NCBI GenBank assembly: GCA_003281795.1
Contig: QCAW01000009.1
Location: forward strand, 1 to 47,980
Reading direction: 5' to 3'
DNA: 47,980 nucleotides
Origin: Pelagibacteraceae bacterium AG-345-F21
GTDB lineage: Bacteria > Pseudomonadota > Alphaproteobacteria > Pelagibacterales > Pelagibacteraceae
The notes beneath the pieces are model-generated. The model was not told the origin of the DNA and searched no databases. It worked only from the letters and a program-made list of their open reading frames with translations. Both the position numbers and the translations under genes were made by a program. This document shows positions 7,666 through 15,579 of the stretch, one piece after another; position 1 is the first letter of the stretch, and the number at the start of each line of letters is the position of its first letter.

Positions 7666-10098
7666 TTAAGCTCTCAATAATTTATTTTCAGAGTCATAAG
7701 GAGACTCTTCTACTATAGAAGCCTCATGCATTTTGCCAAGAATATCTATTTTTAATTTTTGACCAACTTTAGCTAGCTCTGGTTTAACCATACCTAAAGC
7801 AATTGATTTATTTAATCTAAATCCAAAGTCACCGCTTGTCGCTCTACCAACAACAGAGCCGTTGTCATATATAGGATTATTTCCCAAGACATCAGCATCA
7901 GTAACTCCATGAATTTCCATTGTAACTAATTTATTTGAAAAGCCTTTCGCTCTCCATTTATCTAATGCCGCACGTCCTATAAAATCTCCTTTATTTGGGT
8001 GAACAAATCTATCTAGACCTGACTCGTAAGGTGAATATTCAATTGATAATTCAGTCCCTACTAATTTATAAGATTTTTCTACTCTCAAACTATTCATGGC
8101 TCTAATACCATAAGGTTTTAATCCAAATTCTTTTCCAGCTTCCATTAATTGATCAAAAATATGATTTTGATATTCAATCGGATGATGAAGTTCCCAGCCC
8201 AATTCTCCTACAAAATTTACTCTCATCGCGCTACAAGGAGCTAAGCCTATATTAATATTTTGAGCACTTAACCATTTAAATCTCTCGTTAGAAAAATCTG
8301 ATCTAGAAACTTTTTGCATGAGTTGTCTTGCTTTAGGTCCAGAGACAACCAAAACTCCCATACCATTAGTTAAATTTTCATATTGAACAGTCCCGTCTTT
8401 TGGCATCCATTTATGAATCCAATCATGATCAAGTCTTTGGTATGCTCCTGCAGAAACTAAGTAAAAACTATCCTCAGCTTCTCGCATGATAGTAAATTCA
8501 GAGTGAACACCACCTTTAGTATTTAAAGCATGACAAAGATTAATTCTTCCAATATTTTTAGGAAGTTTATTAGCAACAAGTTTATCTAGAAATTCTTCGG
8601 CTCCTGGACCTTTAATTCTGCATTTTCCAAATGCAGTCATGTCTAATAGTCCTACATTTTCTTTTACGTTTTTACATTCACTCTCAACATTTTTAAACCA
8701 TTTAGATCTTCTAAAAGACCAATCGTCTTCTTGTTTCTCTCCCTCTTTTGCAAAAAAGTTAGCTCTTTCCCATCCAAATTTCGCACCAAACACTGCTCCT
8801 AATTTTTTTAATCGATCATAGCAAGGAGCCTGCCTTAAAGGTCTTCCTGCTTCTCTTTCTTCATCTGGGTAATGTACTGTAAAAACATTTGCATAAGCTT
8901 CTTCATTTTTAGCTTTTAAATAAGATTTGGTTGCGTAAGAACCATATCTTCTTGGTTCTACCCCGAGCATATCTATCGTTGGTTCACCATCAATAATCCA
9001 TTCTGCCAATTGCCAACCTGCGCCACCTGCAGCAGTAATTCCAAAACTATGACCTTCGTTAATCCAAAAGTTTTTTAAACCCCAAGCTGGTCCTACAATT
9101 GGATTTCCATCAGGAGTATATGCTATAGCTCCATTGTAAACTTTTTTAACTCCAACTTCTCCAAAAGCTGGAACTCTTTTGATTGCTCCTTCGATATGTG
9201 GAGCCAATCTATCGAGATCTTCTTGAAATAATTCATACTCACTATCTTTCGAAGGACCGTCAACATAACAACAAGGAGCTCCTTTTTCATATGGCCCAAG
9301 TAACAATCCTCCAGCTTCTTCTCTCATGTACCAAGAGTTATCACTATCTCTAAGGACCCCCATTTCTGGCTTGCCTTCTTGCTTTCTTTTTTGAATTTCA
9401 GGGTGAGGTTCAGTAACAATATATTGATGTTCTACAGGAATTACTGGAACATCTAAACCAACCATACGACCAGTTTGTCTTGCAAAGTTTCCACTACAAG
9501 ATACAACATGCTCACACTCTATATCTCCTTTATCAGTATTAACCACCCAACCATCTTTAGTTTGTTTAATTCCTGTTACTGTTGTATCTCTATAAATTTC
9601 AGCTCCGTGATTTCTTGCTCCTGTAGCCATAGCCTGAGTTAAATCAGCAGGTTGAATATATCCATCTTCTGGATGCTGAATAGCACCAACCAATCCCTCT
9701 GTGTTACATAAAGGCCAGATTTCTTTTACTTGTTCTGGTCTTAAGAATTTAACGTCTACCCCAATAGTTTTTGCAACACCAGCATACTGATGGTATTCAT
9801 CCATACGATCTTGAGTTTGAGCTAAACGAATATTTGATACAACGCTAAATCCTACATTCTTTCCAGTTTCTTTTTCTAAAGATTTATAAAGTTGAACAGC
9901 ATACCTGTGAAGTTGTCCAACAGAGTAACTCATATTAAATAAAGGCAATAATCCAGCTGCGTGCCAAGTGGACCCTGAAGTTAATTCTTTTCTTTCTATT
10001 AATACTACGTCAGACCAGCCTTTTTTAGCTAAGTGATAAAGCACGCTTACACCAACTACACCACCGCCAACTACCACTACTTTTGTTTTAGATTTCAT
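7666..10098 (-). CDS. Dimethylglycine dehydrogenase (FAD + GcvT domains)
   Basis: 810 residues, the full length for the dimethylglycine/sarcosine dehydrogenase family. N-terminal D-amino-acid-oxidase fold: GGGVVG at 10-15 and the GSTWHAAGL motif with His46, equivalent to the His that binds FAD covalently in mitochondrial DMGDH. Next come an FAO_M-type middle domain (about 370-425), a GcvT folate-binding domain (about 430-700, with NFVGELGWELHHP and GIRAMNSLRVEKSYK) and a GcvT C-terminal domain to about 800. It would demethylate N,N-dimethylglycine to sarcosine, giving methylene-THF and passing electrons to ETF. The immediately adjoining etfB, etfA and ETF-QO genes strongly support an ETF-linked dehydrogenase rather than an oxidase. 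Sarcosine dehydrogenase is the main alternative, but a separate sarcosine oxidase lies next door. Confidence 0.88.
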   Translation of the reverse strand: MKSKTKVVVVGGGVVGVSVLYHLAKKGWSDVVLIERKELTSGSTWHAAGLLPLFNMSYSVGQLHRYAVQLYKSLEKETGKNVGFSVVSNIRLAQTQDRMDEYHQYAGVAKTIGVDVKFLRPEQVKEIWPLCNTEGLVGAIQHPEDGYIQPADLTQAMATGARNHGAEIYRDTTVTGIKQTKDGWVVNTDKGDIECEHVVSCSGNFARQTGRMVGLDVPVIPVEHQYIVTEPHPEIQKRKQEGKPEMGVLRDSDNSWYMREEAGGLLLGPYEKGAPCCYVDGPSKDSEYELFQEDLDRLAPHIEGAIKRVPAFGEVGVKKVYNGAIAYTPDGNPIVGPAWGLKNFWINEGHSFGITAAGGAGWQLAEWIIDGEPTIDMLGVEPRRYGSYATKSYLKAKNEEAYANVFTVHYPDEEREAGRPLRQAPCYDRLKKLGAVFGAKFGWERANFFAKEGEKQEDDWSFRRSKWFKNVESECKNVKENVGLLDMTAFGKCRIKGPGAEEFLDKLVANKLPKNIGRINLCHALNTKGGVHSEFTIMREAEDSFYLVSAGAYQRLDHDWIHKWMPKDGTVQYENLTNGMGVLVVSGPKARQLMQKVSRSDFSNERFKWLSAQNINIGLAPCSAMRVNFVGELGWELHHPIEYQNHIFDQLMEAGKEFGLKPYGIRAMNSLRVEKSYKLVGTELSIEYSPYESGLDRFVHPNKGDFIGRAALDKWRAKGFSNKLVTMEIHGVTDADVLGNNPIYDNGSVVGRATSGDFGFRLNKSIALGMVKPELAKVGQKLKIDILGKMHEASIVEESPYDSENKLLRA

Positions 10099-10192
10099 AG
10101 AATATCTTTAATTTCTAAATATAAGAGAATGATACGTCAAGATAATCTGATTTGTAATTTCTGAGAAGGTGATTATATATATACACATTATT
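10099..10192. promoter_or_regulatory. Divergent promoter region, dmgdh / cysE
   Basis: Ninety-four bases between two divergent starts; the promoters of the minus-strand dimethylglycine operon and of cysE should lie here. On the minus strand a TTGACG and a TATATT can be seen, but their spacing (11 bases) is wrong for a single sigma-70 promoter, so I do not assign boxes. On the plus strand AGAAGG (10165-10170) lies next to a GTG at 10169 but too far from the preferred ATG at 10193. Confidence 0.4.
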
Positions 10193-10768
10193 ATGAACGA
10201 TTTCATTGATTCTATAAAAAAAAGGGACCCTGCGGCCAAATCAGCTTTAAGTGTGATTTTGACTTATCCAGGGGTGAAAGCAGTTTTTCTTCACAAGGTA
10301 GCTCATTTTTTTCATTTAGCTGGGTTTCAACTTCTAGCTAGAATTATATCTCAAACTTCTAGATTCTTTACAGGAATAGAAATTCATCCAGCAGCAAAAA
10401 TAGGAAAAAATCTTTTTATTGACCATGGCATGGGAGTTGTAATTGGTGAAACATCCGAAGTAGGTAATGACGTAACTATTTATCATGCAGTTACTCTTGG
10501 AGGAATCTCACCGAGTATAGATAGTGAACGACAGAGACATGAAAAAAGACATCCAACAATAGGAAATGATGTAGTAATAGGTTCAGGAGCACAAGTAATT
10601 GGACCTGTTAAAGTTGGAAACGGTTCACGTGTAGCTGCTAACGCAGTTGTTGTTAATGATGTCCCGGAAGACACTACAATGGTAGGAGTTCCAGCTAAAG
10701 CAGTTAAAACTGGCAACAAAGGAAACTTTAGACCTTACGGAGTGGATGAAAAAGTTAAAGATGAGTAA
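10193..10768 (+). CDS. cysE: Serine O-acetyltransferase
   Basis: 191 residues from the ATG at 10193; an in-frame GTG at 10169 would add eight hydrophobic residues with no family counterpart, although a purine-rich AGAAGG sits close to it. The protein makes O-acetylserine from serine and acetyl-CoA, the first step of cysteine synthesis. It is the short form, with a reduced N-terminal helical domain and a left-handed beta-helix of hexapeptide repeats ([45 protein letters not shown]). Active-site features [10 protein letters not shown] and YHAVTLGG are present, as is the C-terminal VPAKAV turn. The next gene starts inside its last codons. Confidence 0.93.
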   Translation: MNDFIDSIKKRDPAAKSALSVILTYPGVKAVFLHKVAHFFHLAGFQLLARIISQTSRFFTGIEIHPAAKIGKNLFIDHGMGVVIGETSEVGNDVTIYHAVTLGGISPSIDSERQRHEKRHPTIGNDVVIGSGAQVIGPVKVGNGSRVAANAVVVNDVPEDTTMVGVPAKAVKTGNKGNFRPYGVDEKVKDE

Positions 10769-11138
10769 TAAAAACTGGGATAAAAATTTAACTCCAGAAC
10801 AAAACTATATATTAAAACAAGAAGGTACAGAGCCTCCAGGTTCAAGTCCTTTAAATAGTGAGAAAAGAGAAGGATCTTATCATTGTATAGGATGCGGTAC
10901 TAAATTATTTGAGTCAAACGCAAAATATGAGAGCGGTTCAGGCTGGCCTTCTTTTTTTAAAAGCCTTCCTGATGTTTTTGAGGAAAAAACCGATACACTT
11001 ATTGGATACCCTAGAACAGAATATCATTGTAAAAAGTGCAGCGGCCACCACGGTCATATTTTTAATGATGGACCTAAACCCACTGGAAAAAGGTATTGTA
11101 ATAATGGTGCCTGTTTAATTTTTAAACCAAAAAAATAA
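10761..11138 (+). CDS. msrB: Peptide-methionine (R)-S-oxide reductase, cytosolic
   Basis: 125 residues from the ATG at 10761, which overlaps the cysE stop by eight bases; another in-frame ATG at 10746 lies deeper in cysE. It reduces methionine-R-sulfoxide in proteins. Two zinc-binding CxxC pairs (CIGC and CKKC), the SGSGWPSF motif, the [17 protein letters not shown] core and the catalytic Cys in [11 protein letters not shown] are all visible. There is no signal peptide, so it should act in the cytoplasm, unlike the second MsrB at 14543-14998. No MsrA is found in the window. Confidence 0.95.
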   Translation: MSNKNWDKNLTPEQNYILKQEGTEPPGSSPLNSEKREGSYHCIGCGTKLFESNAKYESGSGWPSFFKSLPDVFEEKTDTLIGYPRTEYHCKKCSGHHGHIFNDGPKPTGKRYCNNGACLIFKPKK

Positions 11139-11821
11139 TGAGAGATATGCTTAAGTATTTGTACTATTTATATTATAGACCAAAAATATTTTTTCCTAGA
11201 AAAAGCTACTCTACTTTTGGTGAAGATTTGATCGTAGAAAATTTTTTTAAAAATAAAAAAAAAGGATTTTATGTTGACGTTGGTTGCTATCATCCTCTTG
11301 AAGGAAATAATACTTATTTATTATTTAAAAAGGGATGGAACGGTATTAATGCTGATGTAAACAGTCTTTCTGTAGACTTATTTAATAAAGCAAGAAAAAA
11401 CGATCATAATATAAACATTGCTGTGTCTGATCAAAAAAAAAGATTAAAAATATATTTCAGAAGAAAAATAAATATGCTTAATACAAGTAGTAAAAAATTG
11501 GCTAAAATTCATTTTAGAAACGGTTTTGAATCAAAGGCTATAAAATCTAATTCATTAAATATGATTATTAAAGCGTCAAGATTTAAAAAAAAGAAAATAG
11601 ACTTTCTAAATATTGATGTAGAAGGTAGCGAACTTAATGTTTTAAAGTCATTAGATTTTATCAAATATAAACCTAAATTAATTTGTATAGAAATTCACAA
11701 TCATGAAGAAATGTACAATAAAAGCCTTGATTATTTAAAGAGAAACAAAGTTTATAAATTTTTAATCAAAAAAGGTTATAAAATATTTTGGAATAATGAA
11801 TTTTCGTTTATTTTTCACTAA
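11138..11821 (+). CDS. FkbM family methyltransferase
   Basis: 227 residues. The N-terminal YSTFGEDLIVENFF and the SAM-binding GFYVDVGCYHPLEGNNT motif (about residues 44-60), then INIAVSD and KIDFLNIDVEGSELNVLKSLDF (about 150-170), are typical of the FkbM fold of small-molecule or sugar O-methyltransferases, often found among surface polysaccharide genes. The start overlaps the msrB stop (TAATG). It is more lysine-, asparagine- and isoleucine-rich than its neighbours, which hints at an accessory gene, though the whole genome is AT-rich. The acceptor substrate is not apparent. Confidence 0.85.
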   Translation: MRDMLKYLYYLYYRPKIFFPRKSYSTFGEDLIVENFFKNKKKGFYVDVGCYHPLEGNNTYLLFKKGWNGINADVNSLSVDLFNKARKNDHNINIAVSDQKKRLKIYFRRKINMLNTSSKKLAKIHFRNGFESKAIKSNSLNMIIKASRFKKKKIDFLNIDVEGSELNVLKSLDFIKYKPKLICIEIHNHEEMYNKSLDYLKRNKVYKFLIKKGYKIFWNNEFSFIFH

Positions 11822-11985
11822 ACTATTCAATAAAAACGCGTTTTAGAAGGGCAAACCTAAAGTTGAGAAGTTATTCACTCATCTTATAAGTGTTTTGATT
11901 TCAACCTGCCAAAAGTTTAATGTTTTTTTGCCATGTCCACTAGACCAAGGCAACATAAATTTGTAAAACTATCCTTTCATCCACC
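11822..11985. other. Structured non-coding gap, possible ncRNA or leader
   Basis: A 164-base gap, long for this genome. A 12-base palindrome AAAACGCGTTTT lies at 11833-11844. Hairpin 1: GGCA (11850-11853) and GTTGA (11862-11866) pair with TCAAC (11901-11905) and TGCC (11907-11910), with an inner CACT/AGTG stem (11876-11879 / 11889-11892). Hairpin 2 (11913-11962): AAGTTT, ATG, TTGCC and GTC pair with GAC, GGCAA, CAT and AAATTT around the loop CACTA, about 17 pairs with bulges. There is no T-run after it, so it is not a terminator. The minus strand also holds a 25-codon frame (11879-11956). Function unknown. Confidence 0.4.
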
Positions 11986-12549
11986 ATGATAAGAATCATT
12001 GTTCCCCATATAGTTTTTTTAATCTCAATTTTTTTATTTACAAATAGCTCTTTAGCATCTCAGTCTGAATGGAAACCTGCTCAAGAGGGAAACAAAATTA
12101 TTTTTATTCGACATGCATTAGCTCCAGGAAGTGGTGACCCTAAGGGATTTAAAATCAAAGAATGTAAAACACAAAGAAATCTTAATAAAAAAGGTATTGA
12201 GCAGTCAAAAAGGATTGGAAAATTATTTAAAAAAAAAAATATAAAAATTGATCAAGTTCTAACTAGCCAGTGGTGTAGATGCAAAGATACAGCTAAATAT
12301 GCTTTTAAAAATTATCGAGAATTTTCTGCGTTAAATTCAACTTTTCAATCTCCTCATGATAAAAATGCAAAAAAGCAACTAAGAGAGTTAAAAGAATTAG
12401 TTCAAAAATGGGATGGAAATGGAGGCAATTTAATATTAATTACTCATTACGTTATAATAACCGCTGTAACTGATGCTGTACCGAGTTCTGGAGAGATAAT
12501 TGTTACCGATAAAAATTTTAATGTTTTATCTAAAATTACAACCTTTTAA
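11986..12549 (+). CDS. Secreted histidine phosphatase family protein
   Basis: 187 residues with an N-terminal signal peptide (hydrophobic stretch about 4-22, likely cleavage near SLASQ). The catalytic motif is IIFIRHALAPGSGDP, with the phosphate-accepting His in an RHA version of RHG, then CKTQRNLNKKGIEQSKRIG, LTSQWCRCKDTA and the second-His region LILITHYVI. This subfamily pattern is common in periplasmic phosphoglycerate-mutase-like phosphatases; the substrate is unknown. No good Shine-Dalgarno is seen before the ATG, and the structured gap ends 23 bases upstream, so expression may depend on that leader. It overlaps the convergent next gene by four bases. Confidence 0.82.
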   Translation: MIRIIVPHIVFLISIFLFTNSSLASQSEWKPAQEGNKIIFIRHALAPGSGDPKGFKIKECKTQRNLNKKGIEQSKRIGKLFKKKNIKIDQVLTSQWCRCKDTAKYAFKNYREFSALNSTFQSPHDKNAKKQLRELKELVQKWDGNGGNLILITHYVIITAVTDAVPSSGEIIVTDKNFNVLSKITTF

Positions 12550-12890
12550 ACAAAAATATAATAAACTATTAAAAAAATAATTAAATATTCAACGATTGTT
12601 TTAATTCTAATTAATTTATTTTTATCAGCAATCTTTGAATTAATATACTCGCTTAACCTTGCGAAAGCTAAATGTACCAAAACAACAGTAAACACTACAC
12701 CTAAAATTACTTGATATATTGAGAAGTTCTTAAATCCATAAAAACAAGCTGCTAAAAAAGTAAACCATGAAATATTAGACACAAATATAGTTATTAAAAT
12801 TCCGGACCCCTTTTTGAAAATACTTTGAGATTTAATAAAAGTATATGACCATAATAGAGTAAACAAAAAACCAATGTATTTAATTATCAT
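12546..12890 (-). CDS. Small membrane protein of unknown function
   Basis: 114 residues, which I do not recognise. Four hydrophobic segments (about 3-18, 28-50, 55-75, 95-113) suggest a four-helix inner-membrane protein with a basic loop near 85-93 (KIADKNKLIRIK). It is convergent with the histidine phosphatase (four-base overlap) and divergent from ccdA with 50 bp between starts. There are no cysteine pairs or other catalytic motifs. It is probably a real gene, because it fills the gap exactly and has good hydrophobic periodicity. Confidence 0.55.
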   Translation of the reverse strand: MIIKYIGFLFTLLWSYTFIKSQSIFKKGSGILITIFVSNISWFTFLAACFYGFKNFSIYQVILGVVFTVVLVHLAFARLSEYINSKIADKNKLIRIKTIVEYLIIFLIVYYIFV

Positions 12891-12940
12891 GAGCCAATAT
12901 TGTAATTGCGAGAGGTATCAAAGGCAAATATAAAGATAGT

Positions 12941-13654
12941 ATGATTATTAAGCTAGCTTTTGCTTTTGGTGCAGGATTTATAAGTTTTCTAACCCCATGC
13001 GTGTTGCCTATTATACCTGGTTATATCTCTTACATAACTGGTAAAAACTTAAGTGAGATAGAAAAAGACAAAACTATTGTTCTATATAAAACAATTTTAT
13101 TTTCTTTAGGGTTTTCTTTAGTTTTTATAGCTCTAGGTGTAACAGCGTCAGCAGTTGGAAATATTTTATTATTTTTATCTAATGAACTAAGAATTGTAGC
13201 GGGAATTATAATTATTTTATTCTCTTTACAAATGTTGGGAATTTTAAATTTTCAATTTTTAAATCAGGAAAAGAGAATAGACACAAAAGGGTACAAGGAT
13301 AATTATATATTTCCTTTAGTTGTTGGAGCAGCTTTTGCGTTTGGCTGGACGCCATGCATTGGTCCCGTTCTTGGTTCTATTTTGGCTTTATCTGCTACAG
13401 AAGCATCAATAAGCAAAGGAATTATTTTGCTTTCATTTTACTCTTTAGGATTGGCTATTCCTTTTATTTTATCTGGTTATTATATGAATAGCTTCTTAAT
13501 TTCTAAAAAAGGTTTTGGAAAATACTATAATAGAATAACTAAAACAGGTGGGGCTATATTATTAATAACAGGAATTTTAATCGCCACTAATCAAATTCAA
13601 GTAATTAGTTATTATATTTTGACAACGTTTCCTTTCCTAACTAGTCTAGGTTAA
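12941..13654 (+). CDS. ccdA: Cytochrome c biogenesis protein CcdA
   Basis: 237 residues with six predicted membrane segments. It moves reducing power from cytoplasmic thioredoxin across the inner membrane to periplasmic thiol proteins. The redox pair is visible: Cys20 in SFLTPCVLPIIPGYISY and Cys139 in GWTPCIGPVLGS, each followed by the proline-rich turn typical of CcdA/DsbD. No periplasmic thioredoxin domain is attached, so it is the short CcdA form. It shares one base with the ribokinase start. The nearby exported MsrB and glutaredoxin genes make a periplasmic repair role plausible besides cytochrome c maturation. Confidence 0.93.
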   Translation: MIIKLAFAFGAGFISFLTPCVLPIIPGYISYITGKNLSEIEKDKTIVLYKTILFSLGFSLVFIALGVTASAVGNILLFLSNELRIVAGIIIILFSLQMLGILNFQFLNQEKRIDTKGYKDNYIFPLVVGAAFAFGWTPCIGPVLGSILALSATEASISKGIILLSFYSLGLAIPFILSGYYMNSFLISKKGFGKYYNRITKTGGAILLITGILIATNQIQVISYYILTTFPFLTSLG

Positions 13655-14559
13655 TGAGCGATATAACTGTTCTTGGTATATTTGTTGCAGATATAAGTTT
13701 TTCAGGGAATAAACTACCAAGCACCGGAGAAACAATACTTGGTGATAGTTACAATATAGGACCAGGAGGAAAGGGATGTAATCAAGCTATAGCTATCTCG
13801 AGGCTTGGTGGAAAAGTAAACTTTATTTCTAAGTTAGGTGATGATGATTATGGAAAACTAGCAATAAATAAACTTAAAAAAGATAATATAGATATTTCAA
13901 ATATTATTATTTCTAAAAAACACAAAACAGGAGTTGCTGGTATTCATGTTGATAGAAATACTGGAAAAAATGCTATTACCGTTGTTAGAGGCGCCCCCTC
14001 AAGCTTAACCGCGAAGGAAATTGACACCAATTTATTTAAACAGTCGAAAATATTTTTAACGCAATTAGAAATTCCAATAGAAGTTACTTTGCATTGCTTA
14101 AAAGCAGCAAAAGAATATGGCTTAATAAATATATTAAATCCTGCTCCAGCATGTGAGTTAAGCAGTGATTTTTTTAAACTAGTCGATTACTTTACTCCCA
14201 ATGAAACTGAAGCAGAGTTTTATACTGGAGTTAAAATCAATGATGAAAGTGATGCAAAAGTTAGTGCAAGAAAACTAATAGAGATGGGAGTTAAAAAAGT
14301 AATAATTACTTTAGGCGAAAAAGGATTATTTTATTCAGATGGTAAGGAAGAAATTTACATGAAAGCAAGTTCGGATAAAGCCATTGATACTACGGGCGCA
14401 GGAGACGCATTTAATGGAGGATTTTCATTTGCATTATTAAAAGGAAAAAAAATAAAAGAATGTTTAGAAATAGCCAACAAAATCGCTGGACTTTCTACTA
14501 CAAAATTAGGAGCAGGTGATTCAATGCCATCTTTTAAAGATATTAATTTGAAGGTTTAA
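13654..14559 (+). CDS. rbsK: Ribokinase, PfkB family
   Basis: 301 residues. ATP-dependent sugar kinase. The N-terminal substrate-binding signature is GPGGKGCNQAIAISRLGG (36-53); the C-terminal ATP/anion-hole motif is DTTGAGDAFNGGF (245-257), with catalytic base Asp251. TPNETEAE (181-188) is also typical of ribokinase. Full length, no break. It starts in the ccdA stop (TAATG) and runs 17 bases into the convergent MsrB gene. No ribose transporter is adjacent, so ribose may come from nucleosides; another pentose or nucleoside is possible. Confidence 0.88.
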   Translation: MSDITVLGIFVADISFSGNKLPSTGETILGDSYNIGPGGKGCNQAIAISRLGGKVNFISKLGDDDYGKLAINKLKKDNIDISNIIISKKHKTGVAGIHVDRNTGKNAITVVRGAPSSLTAKEIDTNLFKQSKIFLTQLEIPIEVTLHCLKAAKEYGLINILNPAPACELSSDFFKLVDYFTPNETEAEFYTGVKINDESDAKVSARKLIEMGVKKVIITLGEKGLFYSDGKEEIYMKASSDKAIDTTGAGDAFNGGFSFALLKGKKIKECLEIANKIAGLSTTKLGAGDSMPSFKDINLKV

Positions 14560-14998
14560 AAATTAAGCAAAGACCATTGTTACAAAATCTTTTTCCTGTA
14601 GTACTAGGCCCATCATTAAATACATGACCATGGTGCACACCACATTTTGCACAATGATATTCTGTTCTAATCATTCCAAATTTACGATCCACTTTAGTTT
14701 TAAAAGCTCCAGGTAACGCCTCTGAAAAAGAAGGCCAGCCTGTGCCACTGTCAAATTTTGAAGTAGAAGCAAAAAGTTTTGCTCCACAATTGGCACAATG
14801 GTAAAAACCTTTTCTATTCTCTTTATTTAATTCACTAGAATAAGGTCTTTCGGTTCCTTCATTGAACATTATATTTTTTTGTTCATCAGTTAAGTTTTTA
14901 TTAAGAATATTTTTAGTAGCGGCTTTAATAAAGTTATAGGGTAATAGTAAGGATGAAATAAATGATAATCCTAAGATCTTTAAAAAACTTCTTCGCAT
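14543..14998 (-). CDS. msrB: Exported peptide-methionine (R)-S-oxide reductase (Tat signal)
   Basis: 151 residues. The N-terminus MRRSFLKILGLSF matches the twin-arginine consensus (RRxFLK), followed by a hydrophobic stretch to about residue 20 and a likely cleavage site near IKAAT (24-28). The mature part is a complete MsrB: CANC and CAKC zinc pairs, DSGTGWPSFSEAL, HCAKCGVHHGHVFNDGP, catalytic Cys in RFCNNGLCLIF. It would repair methionine-R-sulfoxide in periplasmic proteins. Being Tat-dependent, it probably folds around zinc before export. It overlaps the glutaredoxin stop by one base and is the second MsrB in 5 kb. Confidence 0.93.
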   Translation of the reverse strand: MRRSFLKILGLSFISSLLLPYNFIKAATKNILNKNLTDEQKNIMFNEGTERPYSSELNKENRKGFYHCANCGAKLFASTSKFDSGTGWPSFSEALPGAFKTKVDRKFGMIRTEYHCAKCGVHHGHVFNDGPSTTGKRFCNNGLCLIFKPSN

Positions 14999-15255
14999 TA
15001 CGAATTTAAAATTTTATCTAATTCACCAGTTCTATTGGCCTCTTGGAGTTTATCGTTTCCTCCAATGTAATGATCGCCAATAAATATTTGAGGAATTGAT
15101 CTTACTCCATTTGTTCTCTGTAACATTTCTTTTGCTTTAGCTGGATCTTTCCAAATATTTAATTCTTCAATTTCAACATTTTTTGTTTTCAATAAGGCTT
15201 TTGCGGCTTCACAAAATGAGCAAGGATCTCCAGTATACATTGTGACTTTTTTCAT
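14998..15255 (-). CDS. grxC: Glutaredoxin (GrxC type)
   Basis: 85 residues, one thioredoxin-fold domain. The dithiol active site is C12-S-F-C15, where the common GrxC site is CPYC; the Pro-to-Ser change is unusual but keeps both cysteines. The cis-Pro region RSIPQIFIGDHYIGG (about 53-67) binds glutathione in the family. It reduces disulfides and glutathionylated proteins in the cytosol. It sits two bases downstream of the DUF2805-like gene and shares a base with the exported msrB, so the three form one small operon. Confidence 0.94.
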   Translation of the reverse strand: MKKVTMYTGDPCSFCEAAKALLKTKNVEIEELNIWKDPAKAKEMLQRTNGVRSIPQIFIGDHYIGGNDKLQEANRTGELDKILNS

Positions 15256-15257
15256 AA

Positions 15258-15554
15258 TTAATATATATCAGTAATTTTAATTTTTTCCCTGAGTTTTTTT
15301 CGCCCAAGTTTAAATTTTTTTCTATGTTTAATACTAGTGTTATGAACTCTTTTTCTCCAAAGCCTAAAAGAACTCGGCCTTAAGGTCTTTCTCATTAACT
15401 TAATTACATCTGATTCTGTTTTTCCAGTTTTCTCTCTTATTTCTTCAAACGTAATACGATCAGCCCAAGCAGCCCAGACAACCCAATTATCATCTTTTTC
15501 TTTTGGTTCTGGATTTTTTACTTTTGTTTGAGGAATTAAACTTCTTTTTTTCAT
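15258..15554 (-). CDS. DUF2805 / TIGR03643-like protein
   Basis: 98 residues. The core WAAWADRITFEEIREKTGKTESDVIKLMRKTLRPSSFRLWRKRV (about 28-72) has the look of the small conserved family TIGR03643 (DUF2805), which contains a predicted helix-turn-helix; the remainder is very basic (KHRKKFKLGRKKLREK). A nucleic-acid-binding role is an inference only. It is the first gene of the minus-strand unit with grxC and msrB, and its start lies 25 bp from the divergent LysE-type gene. Confidence 0.75.
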   Translation of the reverse strand: MKKRSLIPQTKVKNPEPKEKDDNWVVWAAWADRITFEEIREKTGKTESDVIKLMRKTLRPSSFRLWRKRVHNTSIKHRKKFKLGRKKLREKIKITDIY

Positions 15555-15579
15555 CAGCTTCTATATAATCGCTTTTATT

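Noticed and set aside
11849-11865. GGGCAAACCTAAAG resembles the start of a c-di-GMP-I (GEMM) riboswitch
   Set aside because: The second conserved block and the tetraloop-receptor arm are missing, and the following sequence folds differently.
14543-14998. Second msrB as a recent duplicate of the one at 10761
   Set aside because: The proteins differ throughout, one has a Tat signal, and the DNA is not similar enough for a recent copy.
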